A stretch of DNA of 36,583 nucleotides, from assembly GCA_910579515.1 (NCBI GenBank), contig CAJTUV010000034.1, forward strand, positions 1 through 36,583, read 5' to 3'. The translations under genes were made by a program, and so were the position numbers. Shown here one piece after another: positions 1 through 8,134 of the stretch. Source of the stretch: an uncultured Hungatella sp. GTDB taxonomy: Bacteria > Bacillota > Clostridia > Lachnospirales > Lachnospiraceae. How positions within the stretch are numbered: position 1 is the stretch's first letter; every line of letters starts with the position of its first letter. Below the pieces are notes generated by a model that had not been told where the DNA came from, did not search any database, and saw only the letters and a list, made by a program, of their open reading frames with translations.

Positions 1-817
1 TTAAATCTGCACCAATCGGGATTACTATTGCTTCTGCTAAAGAATAGTAAGTCCCCATATCACTATTTAATTGGGTGACCATATCGGTAAGAGTCTTTCC
101 ATATGCAGCGTCCAGAAAGAACTTCCCAGGCTCCGTACACAGCCCATGATTAACCAGTAATCCCCTCATCTCTCCAAGCGTCACCAGGCCCATCAGAGCC
201 GCCTTTACATTTGACAAGATAACTTTTAATTTCGTTTTGGACTTTATATTTGCAATAGCCTCTCGCGCGTCTGGCACTTTCACACCTTCAGAAGAATAAT
301 CTTCAAACTCTGGTATTTCAATATCTATAATCTCCTGCCTGACATCCAATATATCCTGCAAAGTCGCTACTCCTGCCGGATTAACCAGCAACGTAATCTG
401 AGAAGCATTCCTCACCGCAAATTGAATATTATAAATAAACGCCGATGGCGAGACCTCGCTTTGAACCGGCATTTCATCCGGCGTTACTGCCTGAATTACA
501 GCAAATAAAATCTCCTGCCCCTCTTCCGGCTGCGCATATACTCCAATCGTATTAATCCGATACTGCTGGGTCACTCCATCATTATCAAATCTCACGCTTA
601 CCTGCACAGCAGTATCATTCAATACCTTGGAACTAGAAATCTGAGCACTCTGCATAATGTCCTGCAATCCAGTCAATGCAGTTATATTTGTTCCTACAGG
701 ATAGATATGTTCTGAAGTTTTAGCACTGGTAAAAGCCAATGTTTTATCTCCTGCCAGCGCCTGTGCAATAAGGTTTTGACCTCCTTGTGTCACAATGGCT
801 GCTTTATATGCTCCCAT
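1..817 (-). CDS. Phage tail fibre/tail-collar protein, N-terminal part (cut by window edge)
   Basis: The reading frame is open from an ATG at 817 to the left edge (272 codons), preceded by GGAGAGTGAGTT as ribosome binding site. The protein starts MGAYKAAIVTQGGQNLIAQA, the kind of N-terminus found on Clostridia prophage tail-fibre proteins that sit directly after the DUF2313 baseplate gene (the XkdV position in PBSX). The N-terminal part would attach the fibre to the baseplate; the receptor-binding C-terminus lies outside the window. It is the distal gene of the visible late operon, 12 nt after the previous stop. Family placement rests on N-terminal pattern and gene order. No coding disruption is seen in the visible part. 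Confidence 0.8.
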   Translation of the reverse strand, partial: MGAYKAAIVTQGGQNLIAQALAGDKTLAFTSAKTSEHIYPVGTNITALTGLQDIMQSAQISSSKVLNDTAVQVSVRFDNDGVTQQYRINTIGVYAQPEEGQEILFAVIQAVTPDEMPVQSEVSPSAFIYNIQFAVRNASQITLLVNPAGVATLQDILDVRQEIIDIEIPEFEDYSSEGVKVPDAREAIANIKSKTKLKVILSNVKAALMGLVTLGEMRGLLVNHGLCTEPGKFFLDAAYGKTLTDMVTQLNSDMGTYYSLAEAIVIPIGADL

Positions 818-829
818 AACTCACTCTCC

Positions 830-1456
830 TTATATTTTTTTGATTACAGTTCCTGACATTCCTCCAGATGTATGAGCTTTTCCTTCAATGTCTGTTACTG
901 TATATTCATAAATCGTCTGTTCAAATGCAGATGATATTCCTCCAGCCACATTAAAAAATCCTGGAACTGTATTTACAGTCTCTTGGTTTGCTATGATTTT
1001 CATGTGTGCCGGAACCACATCCCATAAAAGATCATATAGAAGATCAATGGCTCCGTATCTGTCCGATGTGACCTTAATCCGCAAAATACTTTCCACCGAA
1101 TCAACATCTAGGGTATATCCGTCCGTTCCATATAACATCCCTAATTTTGCCTTAAGAAATCCAATCGAAAACGGTACAACCGTATTGAATTTTTGAAGCA
1201 GTCTTTCTTTTCGGAAATCCAAAGTATCTCCCAGGCGGACTCTCAGCCCAAATAAATTCTCGTAGTAGGCTACTGTTTCCTCATCACAGGTAGAAAGATA
1301 AAAATTTTCCTGCAGCCGCGTCATGACATCACAGATTCCACTCAAACCATATCCATGAGCCTTTAAAATCTCCTGAAACTCTATAACCGGCCTGAAATAC
1401 CTGGGAAGCTGTCCCGTCAAAACCTCAACTGGATTTTGAGAAATACTTTTATCCAC
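830..1456 (-). CDS. xkdU: DUF2313 (YmfQ/XkdU-like) baseplate-tail protein
   Basis: The 208-aa protein fits the DUF2313 family (PBSX XkdU, Mu gp48), which follows baseplate J and links the baseplate wedge to the fibre. Near the N-terminus it has the typical PRYFRPVIEFQEI stretch, and in the middle the segment YYENLFGLRVRLGDTL followed by RKERLLQKFNT. The GTG start at 1456 overlaps the end of the baseplate J gene by 8 nt, and GGTGGTGATTCAGG upstream is a plausible Shine-Dalgarno region. It should act as a structural baseplate protein. Family assignment is by pattern and by its position between baseplate J and the tail fibre. Confidence 0.88.
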   Translation of the reverse strand: MDKSISQNPVEVLTGQLPRYFRPVIEFQEILKAHGYGLSGICDVMTRLQENFYLSTCDEETVAYYENLFGLRVRLGDTLDFRKERLLQKFNTVVPFSIGFLKAKLGMLYGTDGYTLDVDSVESILRIKVTSDRYGAIDLLYDLLWDVVPAHMKIIANQETVNTVPGFFNVAGGISSAFEQTIYEYTVTDIEGKAHTSGGMSGTVIKKI

Positions 1457-2597
1457 CCTGAATCACCACCGTTTCCAAAACTGGTATCTGCTGCACTTCT
1501 GCTGTTTCAATCAAGTGCAAATCACTCCCAGAGCCGTTTATTAAAACGTTAGTTACATTTACTACTTCTGAGATTGTCAATATCGAATAAATAATTCTGG
1601 ATACATATACCGTCATCTCATATTTTATAGTGTGGCCTTTTAGCGGCGTTCCCCATGTTTTTGTAACTTCATCCAGATACCCCTGAATCCTTTTCCTAAT
1701 TTCTTCCTGATACAATTCCCCTCCATTCTGAATACCGCTCAAAAACTCAATCTCACAGGTAATGTTAAGTGCCATTGTGGAAGCTGTCACTATCGTAGCC
1801 TCTGCACCTATAGGAGCCATACCATACCCATTGCCTGAAGGAACGCTCTCATGTTCGTTTGACGGACAGATGATGTTTTGTACTGTCTGTACCACAGAAG
1901 GAAGAGCCGGCTTAAAGTCATCGCCCAAAATGCTGCACAGCACCGTCCCTCCTCCTCTCCATGCCGGATATACCTGAACTGCGCCAACTCCTTCTATCTC
2001 TAAGATCGCTTTACGGTATGCCTGGATATTTCCTCCAAAGGGTTCTATATTAAACGTATCAAAGTAGCGCATACGTAGCGCCCCATCCGTCTCCTCATCC
2101 GTCCCTGCCTTCTTTATGTCTCCAAGTTTTGCAGAAGTTAACCCTGGCACAGACGTAATGGGAAGAAGATTTCCGATATAGTTGTTTCCAATCTGTCCAG
2201 ACTCCCTGCATATCATTTCATAGACATAGTTATCTTCTGAACTGGAAATCAGACTGCCTGATATGAAAATTACCGAAGCAGCGCCATTAATCGTCTTGAA
2301 TTGGGATCCAGATACTACAGGCACATTAAACGTCCCTTTTCTGACTGCTGCTGTAGCCTTTTTTCTCACCAGCCCGCGCCCCCAGACAATCCGGTCAAGA
2401 TATTCTCCAACGGCTGTCTCTGCATACGCATTATCCTGCATCTTCCCCAGGAGCATGTATGTCCCCTCTAAATACCAGGCTGCAGGCCCTACTGCGGTCT
2501 GTATCATGCTCCCCTCTCTTGTGTCAATATCTGCCGGAACCTGGGAAAGCATATCTCTTTCTATGGATTTGGCCGTATACTTAGAAAAATCAATCAT
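1449..2597 (-). CDS. xkdT: Baseplate J-like protein (XkdT-like)
   Basis: The 382-aa protein is a baseplate J family member (P2 gpJ, PBSX XkdT), the main wedge component of contractile-tail baseplates. Typical features are the N-terminal segment MLSQVPADIDTREGSMIQTA (residues about 16-35), the central ARMRY-like stretch GALRMRYFD and the IEGVGAVQVYPAWRGGGTV segment. Its length is normal for the family. The ATG overlaps the previous stop by 4 nt (ATGA), so translation is probably coupled to the DUF2634 gene. It follows XkdQ, R and S homologues in the usual order. Confidence 0.93.
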   Translation of the reverse strand: MIDFSKYTAKSIERDMLSQVPADIDTREGSMIQTAVGPAAWYLEGTYMLLGKMQDNAYAETAVGEYLDRIVWGRGLVRKKATAAVRKGTFNVPVVSGSQFKTINGAASVIFISGSLISSSEDNYVYEMICRESGQIGNNYIGNLLPITSVPGLTSAKLGDIKKAGTDEETDGALRMRYFDTFNIEPFGGNIQAYRKAILEIEGVGAVQVYPAWRGGGTVLCSILGDDFKPALPSVVQTVQNIICPSNEHESVPSGNGYGMAPIGAEATIVTASTMALNITCEIEFLSGIQNGGELYQEEIRKRIQGYLDEVTKTWGTPLKGHTIKYEMTVYVSRIIYSILTISEVVNVTNVLINGSGSDLHLIETAEVQQIPVLETVVIQGG

Positions 2598-2995
2598 AAT
2601 ACCACCTCCTCGCCAAATGTGCCAAAAACCGTCACAACATCAAAACTACACTTTATGGAATTTCCCTCCTGCCTGGAAAAAGAAAAATTTTCCACTGACA
2701 GGATCCTGCTGTCTGTAGAAAACGCCTCTTCTATCCTTCTGGGAATTTCACTTATGATGTAATCATATTCTTCCCCGATTAATGATTCCAGTTCACAGCC
2801 AAAATCAGAGGAATAAATCTGCCATTCAAAGCGCTCATTTTCAAGCATAATCTCAACCGCCTGACGCATGGCAGCAAGACCGGAATCCATACCAGACACC
2901 TGCCTAGAAACCCAATCAATCAAAAATGTATTCGTAGGCTTATCCACATAATTTACAGGCGCACTAAGCCCAACTCCTTCTGGAAGCGTAGCCAT
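2594..2995 (-). CDS. xkdS: DUF2634 (XkdS-like) baseplate protein
   Basis: The 133-aa protein matches DUF2634/XkdS, a gp25-like inner baseplate protein. The internal segment MRQAVEIMLENERFEWQIYS and the following FGCELESLIGEEYDYI are typical for this family. The start ATG at 2995 has AGGAGGAATT as ribosome binding site, 8 nt after the preceding gene. It lies between DUF2577 and baseplate J, exactly as in PBSX. The expected role is in the baseplate around the hub, joining the sheath to the wedges. Confidence 0.9.
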   Translation of the reverse strand: MATLPEGVGLSAPVNYVDKPTNTFLIDWVSRQVSGMDSGLAAMRQAVEIMLENERFEWQIYSSDFGCELESLIGEEYDYIISEIPRRIEEAFSTDSRILSVENFSFSRQEGNSIKCSFDVVTVFGTFGEEVVL

Positions 2996-3003
2996 AATTC
3001 CTC

Positions 3004-3309
3004 CTATGTTATTCTTGACAATATAATATACTGCTGTCCATTCTGCACTTTCAGCATAAGCACTCTGTCCCCTTCTTTTAATCCTTCTCTGATAGTCACC
3101 GTTCCCTCTCCCCCCTGCACAGGAACAACCCGTTCCCTTACGGTATCTGTTAATAGCAGCGCTGCTGAAGGAACTGATTGAATACTGGAATCTATCTTTA
3201 CTCTTAAAGGCGAAACCGACTCCACAGTTCCTGTGGCCTTATCAGCCATCTTCATGGCTTCTATTGTATTCTGGACTATCTGCTGAATGACTCCAACCAA
3301 TTCAGACAA
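3004..3309 (-). CDS. xkdR: DUF2577 (XkdR-like) small baseplate protein
   Basis: The 101-aa protein fits DUF2577/XkdR. It has a short helical N-terminus (VQNTIEAMKMADKATGTV) and then a beta-rich domain (VSPLRVKIDSSIQSVPSAAL, ending LKEGDRVLMLKVQNGQQYII) like the OB-fold or spike-hub accessory proteins of the gpV/gp5 region. The start appears to be TTG at 3309, placed 7 nt after AGGAGG and overlapping the end of XkdQ by 8 nt. It is probably a hub or spike component. The exact structural role is inference. Confidence 0.88.
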   Translation of the reverse strand: MSELVGVIQQIVQNTIEAMKMADKATGTVESVSPLRVKIDSSIQSVPSAALLLTDTVRERVVPVQGGEGTVTIREGLKEGDRVLMLKVQNGQQYIILSRIT

Positions 3310-4318
3310 TGGATACGCCTCCTAACTGTTCAAAAGATTTCACTTCAATATTCATGGTATGTATTTCCCCATCAAAGCTGTGGGTCACTTTTTCAGCTAA
3401 TAAAAGCCTTGAGAGTTTCAAGTCCTGGATGTCCTCAAAACGGACAGGGATGATAGAGCCTGCATGAATGTCTGGTACTCCTAAAGCTTCTATCGTAAGA
3501 GTCTGCAGCACACGGTTATAATATTTAAGGTAACATTGGCACATTTCGTCAATCTGTGCTTCATTCAGGTTTTCATCCACTTGACTGTAGTATTGCAGGA
3601 CTCCCCACTTTTTTATAGTTTCTGTATCCTCATGAAGATACACGTCTGTGCGTCCGGTCTGCTCGTTTTTCTTTACCAGTTTAATCCGGTTGTAAGTATC
3701 GGAATCAATATCCCGTTTATAGGTATAATCAACAGCCAGGCTCCCTTCTCCTATCAGGGTGCGGATAAATAAATCTTTTGCCTCCACAAGCGTCAGGGCT
3801 CCTGCATGATCATAAAACAAAAATATCTTTCCTGTCTGGATGATCGTCTGGGACAATGCCTCAAAAATAATATCCAGACAGCCTTCATCCTCTTTTATCA
3901 GGCAGGGGAATACATACCCTGTATCTGCAAGCGTTCCTACTGTAAGCCCAAAATCTGCAGCTATGCGCTGAATTATCTGAGCCAGAGACATATTCTCAAA
4001 AATATAGCTGGCATTCACTTTCAGATACCGTAATTGATCATAAGCTGTATATGTGGTTTCGCCATCACAGCCCCTCTCTATCACAAACACATAACCTTTG
4101 AATAGTATTAAACTGTCTATGCTAAACTCTACAGAACTTCCCTCAGGAATACCAATGCCTCCCTGTTCCATACATGTAAATGTCATTTTTCCAGGAGTAT
4201 CCATACGGTTTGTGGTGATTTCCACATCTTTTGTTATATCCGAATAGTCCATAAAAACCGTTTGTTCTATCCCCTCAGGTGTAGGCTTTGCAATCTGTAC
4301 CATTAACATTTTTCCCAT
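3302..4318 (-). CDS. xkdQ: XkdQ-like tail hub protein (gpD/gp27-like)
   Basis: The protein of about 338 aa matches the XkdQ/YqbQ hub family (late control gpD-like), which forms the central trimeric hub of contractile tails. Family features include ITTNRMDTPGKMTF near the N-terminus, the middle stretch LAQIIQRIAADFGLTVG and the C-terminal region VPDIHAGSIIPVRFEDI. I chose ATG 4318 (MGKMLMVQ) because it lies 5 nt after the stop of the preceding gene; a longer frame reaches 4360 but would overlap that gene. In PBSX this family has been called a hydrolase, but no catalytic motif is visible here. Confidence 0.88.
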   Translation of the reverse strand: MGKMLMVQIAKPTPEGIEQTVFMDYSDITKDVEITTNRMDTPGKMTFTCMEQGGIGIPEGSSVEFSIDSLILFKGYVFVIERGCDGETTYTAYDQLRYLKVNASYIFENMSLAQIIQRIAADFGLTVGTLADTGYVFPCLIKEDEGCLDIIFEALSQTIIQTGKIFLFYDHAGALTLVEAKDLFIRTLIGEGSLAVDYTYKRDIDSDTYNRIKLVKKNEQTGRTDVYLHEDTETIKKWGVLQYYSQVDENLNEAQIDEMCQCYLKYYNRVLQTLTIEALGVPDIHAGSIIPVRFEDIQDLKLSRLLLAEKVTHSFDGEIHTMNIEVKSFEQLGGVSIV

Positions 4319-4323
4319 AGATT

Positions 4324-5025
4324 TCACCCTGTTATCTGAAGCTGGCTCTCCTGAACCCATCCATAGTGGCCTATATGAATGGGATACGGATTGCCAGACA
4401 CGATCCTGGTAACTGTAGTACTTAAACTATTGGCAGTTCCATAAGGCCTGCCTCCGTAGCTGTCGTAATAGTAACGCCCATTTGCCACCACAGAAGCGCC
4501 TACACGCATAACCGGTGTCTCCATCGGCCTGGCCGTTTCTGCCTGTGCTGAAGCAGTGGAGGCAGCCGTATTTGTAATAACGGTTACCACCTTGGGACTA
4601 TATGATTTAAACTCTTGAAGCTCTACAGAATAATAAATATCGTCTGGCTCCCCTCCCTTATCAGTCGTTTCAAAATTAGATACAATACATTTCATATTTG
4701 TATCGTACAGACTGGAACGGGAAATGATCAGACGGCAAGTCTGCTTTTCTTTGAGAGCCTTCTCAAAGCGCCTGACGTAAGACTGAGGATTTCCTGCGCC
4801 GCTGTTTACATAGGAAGCATTCCGATCCCCTGGAAAAAGCCCCTCCCATGAAACGGTTTTCAGGGCAGGCTTTTTGGGAACCACAATCTGCCCCATGCCC
4901 ACAATTTCATAAGTCTGATGATCTGTTGGATACTGAATCTGGATCTCCTCTGGATTCACAGGGATTTTGACTTTCTTTCCGCTAAACACAACATAAATCG
5001 AACATTTACTTTCCACTTTTGCCAT
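4324..5025 (-). CDS. xkdP: XkdP-like tail protein with C-terminal SH3-like region
   Basis: The 233-aa protein occupies the XkdP position between tape measure and hub. Residues 1-150 match the conserved XkdP core (FSGKKVKIPVNPEEIQIQYP, then ISWEGLFPGDR-type and YYSVELQEFK segments). Many relatives end in a LysM peptidoglycan-binding domain. Here the last 75 residues instead read like an SH3b domain (VRVGASVVANGRYYYDSYGG, ending HYGWVQESQLQI). The ATG at 5025 has TAGGAGCTGG upstream. It probably connects tail tube and hub; the SH3-like end may touch the cell wall, which is inference. Confidence 0.85.
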   Translation of the reverse strand: MAKVESKCSIYVVFSGKKVKIPVNPEEIQIQYPTDHQTYEIVGMGQIVVPKKPALKTVSWEGLFPGDRNASYVNSGAGNPQSYVRRFEKALKEKQTCRLIISRSSLYDTNMKCIVSNFETTDKGGEPDDIYYSVELQEFKSYSPKVVTVITNTAASTASAQAETARPMETPVMRVGASVVANGRYYYDSYGGRPYGTANSLSTTVTRIVSGNPYPIHIGHYGWVQESQLQITG

Positions 5026-5036
5026 TTAACCAGCTC

Positions 5037-7094
5037 CTATCCATGGGCTACCGCAGTATGAGAGTTCATCTGCTCAATCAGTATTTTCTTGATATGGTTG
5101 GCTACATCATCAGCAGACAGATTTCCTGCGGCATCTTTTGGCAGGGAAACATAGATATTGGGAGCCAGTGTTTTCAGCTCCACCTGGTTTAAATAACGCC
5201 GCTCTGCCAGGTCACGGTATAGTTTCAAATCCTCATCAGACAGATGGATTTCAGCCTCTACATTCTTCACATTCCCTACACTTCCAACCTTTCCGATATT
5301 CAAATCTCCAGCATTAAAACCTGAAAAGTCCAGTCCGCCTTTAAAATTACCAGCAAGGTCTTCAAAGTTAAAATTCAGGTCGTCAAGCTTTTTTCCAAAT
5401 TCTCTTCCTTTTCGGCTTGACTCAGTAATGTTTCCAAGAATATCCGTCGGTTCCATCCGTTTTATCTGTTTCTCATTTTCTCCATATTTAGAAGATACCC
5501 AGTTACTGATATTATCACGGAAGCCAGACACCGCCCCTGACAGATTGCTTCCCAAAAGAGCGTCAATGGCTTTGGCTGCTGTCTCAACGATATCCATAAT
5601 GTTATCAAACAAATCAAGGAACAGATTGGCAACCGCTGTTACCGGATCGTCAAATACATTTGCAAAAAATTCTGTAAATGTAGCTGTAAGATTCCACCAG
5701 CGTGCAATAACTGTATAAAAGACCGAATAAAGAGCCCCAAAGACAGCGCCTATGACTCCCCCCATCTCTTCAAAGGACACTCCTGCCTGATTTAAAAGAA
5801 ACACTAAAAGCGCTACCCCAGCCCCAATCGCCAGGATTATAAGAGTGATCGGACTCCAGGCCGCCATGGTTGCAAGACCGGAAACCATTCCAGCCACTCC
5901 AGCCGCCGCAAAGCCTGCAGCGACACTGATCAAAATCGGATAGACCAGGTCCCAGTTATCCGCTACCCAGCCGGCCCCGTCTGTCAACAAATCAATCGTT
6001 CCTGAAGCAGCACGGGACAGAAGATGGATTCCTCCAATGATTCCATTTATCACCTTTTTCCCAGTGGGGCTGTTTAAAAAGTTGTTTAGCTTGTCAGATA
6101 CTTCATCCAGAGCGTTGACTCCAGCGTTTTTTATCATGGTCCAGGCTTCTTCATAGGTCATTGGAAGTTTTTCAAACTTTGAGTTCGTCTCATCAGCCGC
6201 TGAAAACATTGCCGCCTTTATAAGATCCGCTGTAATCCGTCCCTCTGCCGCCAGGTCTTTAAGCTGGCCTTTGGTCACTCCCATATAGTCCGCAATCGTT
6301 TGGATGATATTAGGAGCCTGTTCCAAAATGCTGTTATATTCTTCTCCTCTGAGCACCCCAGCGCCCATGGCCTGTGTTAACTGTAACATAGCCGCCTGAA
6401 TCCCCATTGTATCAGTTCCAGCAATCTTAAACTGCTTATTGATCTGCTCCATAAACGCAACGATTTCCTCTGAACTTCCAAAGGCATCACCTGCCATGAG
6501 CCCCAGTTTAGAAACCGCACTGGCAGTTTCCAGATAAGAACCTCTGGTACGGTTGGCGGACTGATAAATCATATCCTGCAGATCCTTCACATCACCCAGA
6601 CCGGAATCCACCTCTTTGATCACCATGCCAAGCCTAGCCTGCGTCTGGGCCATGGTATCAGAAAGATGGATAAGTCCAGAAGCGATCTTGATTCCCCCAA
6701 AAGCAGCGGCGATCCGTCCGGCGATAGACAGCAGACGTTTCGCAGAATCACCAGTCCGGTCTGTAGATTTTGCCAGGTTTTTCTGTGCTGAATCTGCCAG
6801 CTTTGTATTCCTTGCCACTTCCTTCATGGTCTGGTTAATCTCATTAAGACCCTGTATCATTACATAACGGGAAGCGTCTCCCATTTCACGCATACCATCT
6901 GACGCTGTGTGAATGCTTTGGTTGATCTGGGCCATGCCGCTCAGAAGCATGTATGTGGAATCTATTCCAGCAGAACGAAGCGTATGGTCCAGTTTCTCCA
7001 TATTTCCTGCCGCCTGCTCTCCATAAGATATAAACTTTGAAAATGAAGAAGTAAACCTATCAGCCAATACCAATTCTTCACGTATCTCTCCCAT
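5037..7094 (-). CDS. Tail tape measure protein
   Basis: The 685-aa protein lies directly after the tail assembly chaperone frameshift region and shows a tape-measure layout. Residues 1-130 are helical. A conserved tape-measure domain spans about residues 140-330, with AASAVSKLGLMAGDAFGSS-like and GEEYNSILEQAPNIIQTIAD segments. A hydrophobic stretch (about 385-440, ILISVAAGFAAAGVAGM and LIILAIGAGVALLVFLL) could form the pore. The C-terminal part is helical and charged. The protein sets tail length and is compact compared with PBSX XkdO. The start at 7094 lies 3 nt past the stop of the frameshifted chaperone. Confidence 0.93.
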   Translation of the reverse strand: MGEIREELVLADRFTSSFSKFISYGEQAAGNMEKLDHTLRSAGIDSTYMLLSGMAQINQSIHTASDGMREMGDASRYVMIQGLNEINQTMKEVARNTKLADSAQKNLAKSTDRTGDSAKRLLSIAGRIAAAFGGIKIASGLIHLSDTMAQTQARLGMVIKEVDSGLGDVKDLQDMIYQSANRTRGSYLETASAVSKLGLMAGDAFGSSEEIVAFMEQINKQFKIAGTDTMGIQAAMLQLTQAMGAGVLRGEEYNSILEQAPNIIQTIADYMGVTKGQLKDLAAEGRITADLIKAAMFSAADETNSKFEKLPMTYEEAWTMIKNAGVNALDEVSDKLNNFLNSPTGKKVINGIIGGIHLLSRAASGTIDLLTDGAGWVADNWDLVYPILISVAAGFAAAGVAGMVSGLATMAAWSPITLIILAIGAGVALLVFLLNQAGVSFEEMGGVIGAVFGALYSVFYTVIARWWNLTATFTEFFANVFDDPVTAVANLFLDLFDNIMDIVETAAKAIDALLGSNLSGAVSGFRDNISNWVSSKYGENEKQIKRMEPTDILGNITESSRKGREFGKKLDDLNFNFEDLAGNFKGGLDFSGFNAGDLNIGKVGSVGNVKNVEAEIHLSDEDLKLYRDLAERRYLNQVELKTLAPNIYVSLPKDAAGNLSADDVANHIKKILIEQMNSHTAVAHG

Positions 7095-7097
7095 ACA

Positions 7098-7642
7098 CTA
7101 CTGCCCCCTTTTCATCTCCTTAGCTGCTCTTTCCATCATAGCAAGCATTAACAGCTTTTCTCTTTCTGTCCTGGACTCAAAGTCTGAAGGGAAGATGCCA
7201 AAAGAGACAAAGGCAAAAAAAGCTGCCTCTGTCTCCCAGTCACCCTCCCTTAAGAGTTTTTTGCCTCATCCAATGTCTCCTGCTCCATCCACAAATCATT
7301 GATTTCCATGATGGCATCTGAAATAATATTCTTTTCCCCAATGGAAAACATTCTTCCGGGAACCATATTAGGGTCCATGACGCCATAAAACTGGCAAAGC
7401 TCCGAATCCCTTAAATCCGGTTCCGCCATGCAGGCTACAATAAGCTGGTTGCTATATTCCGCTTTATCCAGATTGCCTTTTTTGTCTTTGCACTTCCTGG
7501 CAATCCGTTCGCTTTCCTCTGGAGTAATGCTCTTTATTACAAATGGAACAATCTGTCCATTTTCATCCGTAAAACGCGCTAAATGTACTTCCTTTGTTTT
7601 TCCTGCCGGTGACGGCTTTAAAAATGCGCTTAACTTGCTCAT
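7098..7642 (-). CDS. Predicted -1 frameshift product of tail assembly chaperone (gpGT-like)
   Basis: This is the extended product of the chaperone gene. Ribosomes slipping -1 at A-AAA-AAC (7256-7262) would leave the first frame after residue 129 and read 52 more codons to a TAG at 7098-7100, giving about 181 aa. The added part begins LLREGDWETEAAFFAF and ends REKLLMLAMMERAAKEMKRG, a helical tail typical of such extensions. The extension ends 3 nt before the tape measure start, matching the lambda gpG/gpGT layout. The extended protein would bind the tape measure while the short form recruits tube subunits. Confidence 0.85.
7250..7642 (-). CDS. xkdN: XkdN-like tail assembly chaperone (short form, gpG-like)
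   Basis: The 130-aa protein is an XkdN-type tail assembly chaperone. It has an N-terminal SAFLKPSP segment followed by EVHLARFTDENGQIVPFVIK and a helical C-terminus. It is the zero-frame product and ends one codon after the slippery site. ATG 7642 follows the tube gene stop almost directly, so it is probably translated with it. Chaperones of this type are needed for tail tube polymerisation and are usually absent from the finished virion. Confidence 0.92.
   Translation of the reverse strand: MSKLSAFLKPSPAGKTKEVHLARFTDENGQIVPFVIKSITPEESERIARKCKDKKGNLDKAEYSNQLIVACMAEPDLRDSELCQFYGVMDPNMVPGRMFSIGEKNIISDAIMEINDLWMEQETLDEAKNS
7256..7262 (-). promoter_or_regulatory. Programmed -1 ribosomal frameshift slippery site A-AAA-AAC
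   Basis: On the minus strand the zero frame reads GCA AAA AAC TCT TAA, so the heptamer A AAA AAC is in the correct phase (X XXY YYZ) and the zero-frame stop lies one codon downstream. The -1 frame then stays open for 52 codons and stops just before the tape measure gene. Confidence 0.88.
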
Positions 7643-7643
7643 A

Positions 7644-8123
7644 TCAATACCCTCCGCTTCCTAATTGTGATGGCGTTCCGAATCCTTTCAACACTTCATA
7701 ATCTGTAAAATTAAATGGGATTTCTTCCTGCAGGTAATCCGCCGAATCATCCAGTATGGCAATAGGTATTTTTGTCAAAATGACCCCATAGATTGCCACG
7801 ACCTGACTTCCCACTGAAGAGCCCTTATCCTGATTGATCACTTGGAAATTGATCTCAGGAAATCTCCCGTTTCTTTTGTATTCAGATAAAACGTCAAGAA
7901 ATTCCGGTGTCCCATAATAAACCGTAAGAGTGCCGGAATACTTGATCCCTTTCACTTTTGTCTGATTTATCAGAGAACCCACAACCGGAAATTCTGACGT
8001 TTCAACTTCCGCATTGGTTTCATATTTCTTAAGTCCAAACAATTCAATGTTTCGCCCGTTCTTAACCATGAAGGCACTTCCTGCCTTGCCGTTAATCCCA
8101 TCATTGGCTAATAAAAACCCCAT
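7644..8123 (-). CDS. xkdM: Tail tube protein (XkdM-like, DUF2001)
   Basis: The 159-aa protein matches the PBSX XkdM/DUF2001 tail tube family. It has the typical INGKAGSAFMVKNGRNIELF start, the LINQTKVKGIKYSGTLTVYY centre and the C-terminal EEIPFNFTDYEVL. Length is normal. The ATG at 8123 has GGAGGTGCGATC upstream and lies 11 nt after the sheath gene. It forms the inner tube of the contractile tail, through which DNA passes. Confidence 0.95.
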   Translation of the reverse strand: MGFLLANDGINGKAGSAFMVKNGRNIELFGLKKYETNAEVETSEFPVVGSLINQTKVKGIKYSGTLTVYYGTPEFLDVLSEYKRNGRFPEINFQVINQDKGSSVGSQVVAIYGVILTKIPIAILDDSADYLQEEIPFNFTDYEVLKGFGTPSQLGSGGY

Positions 8124-8134
8124 GATCGCACCTC

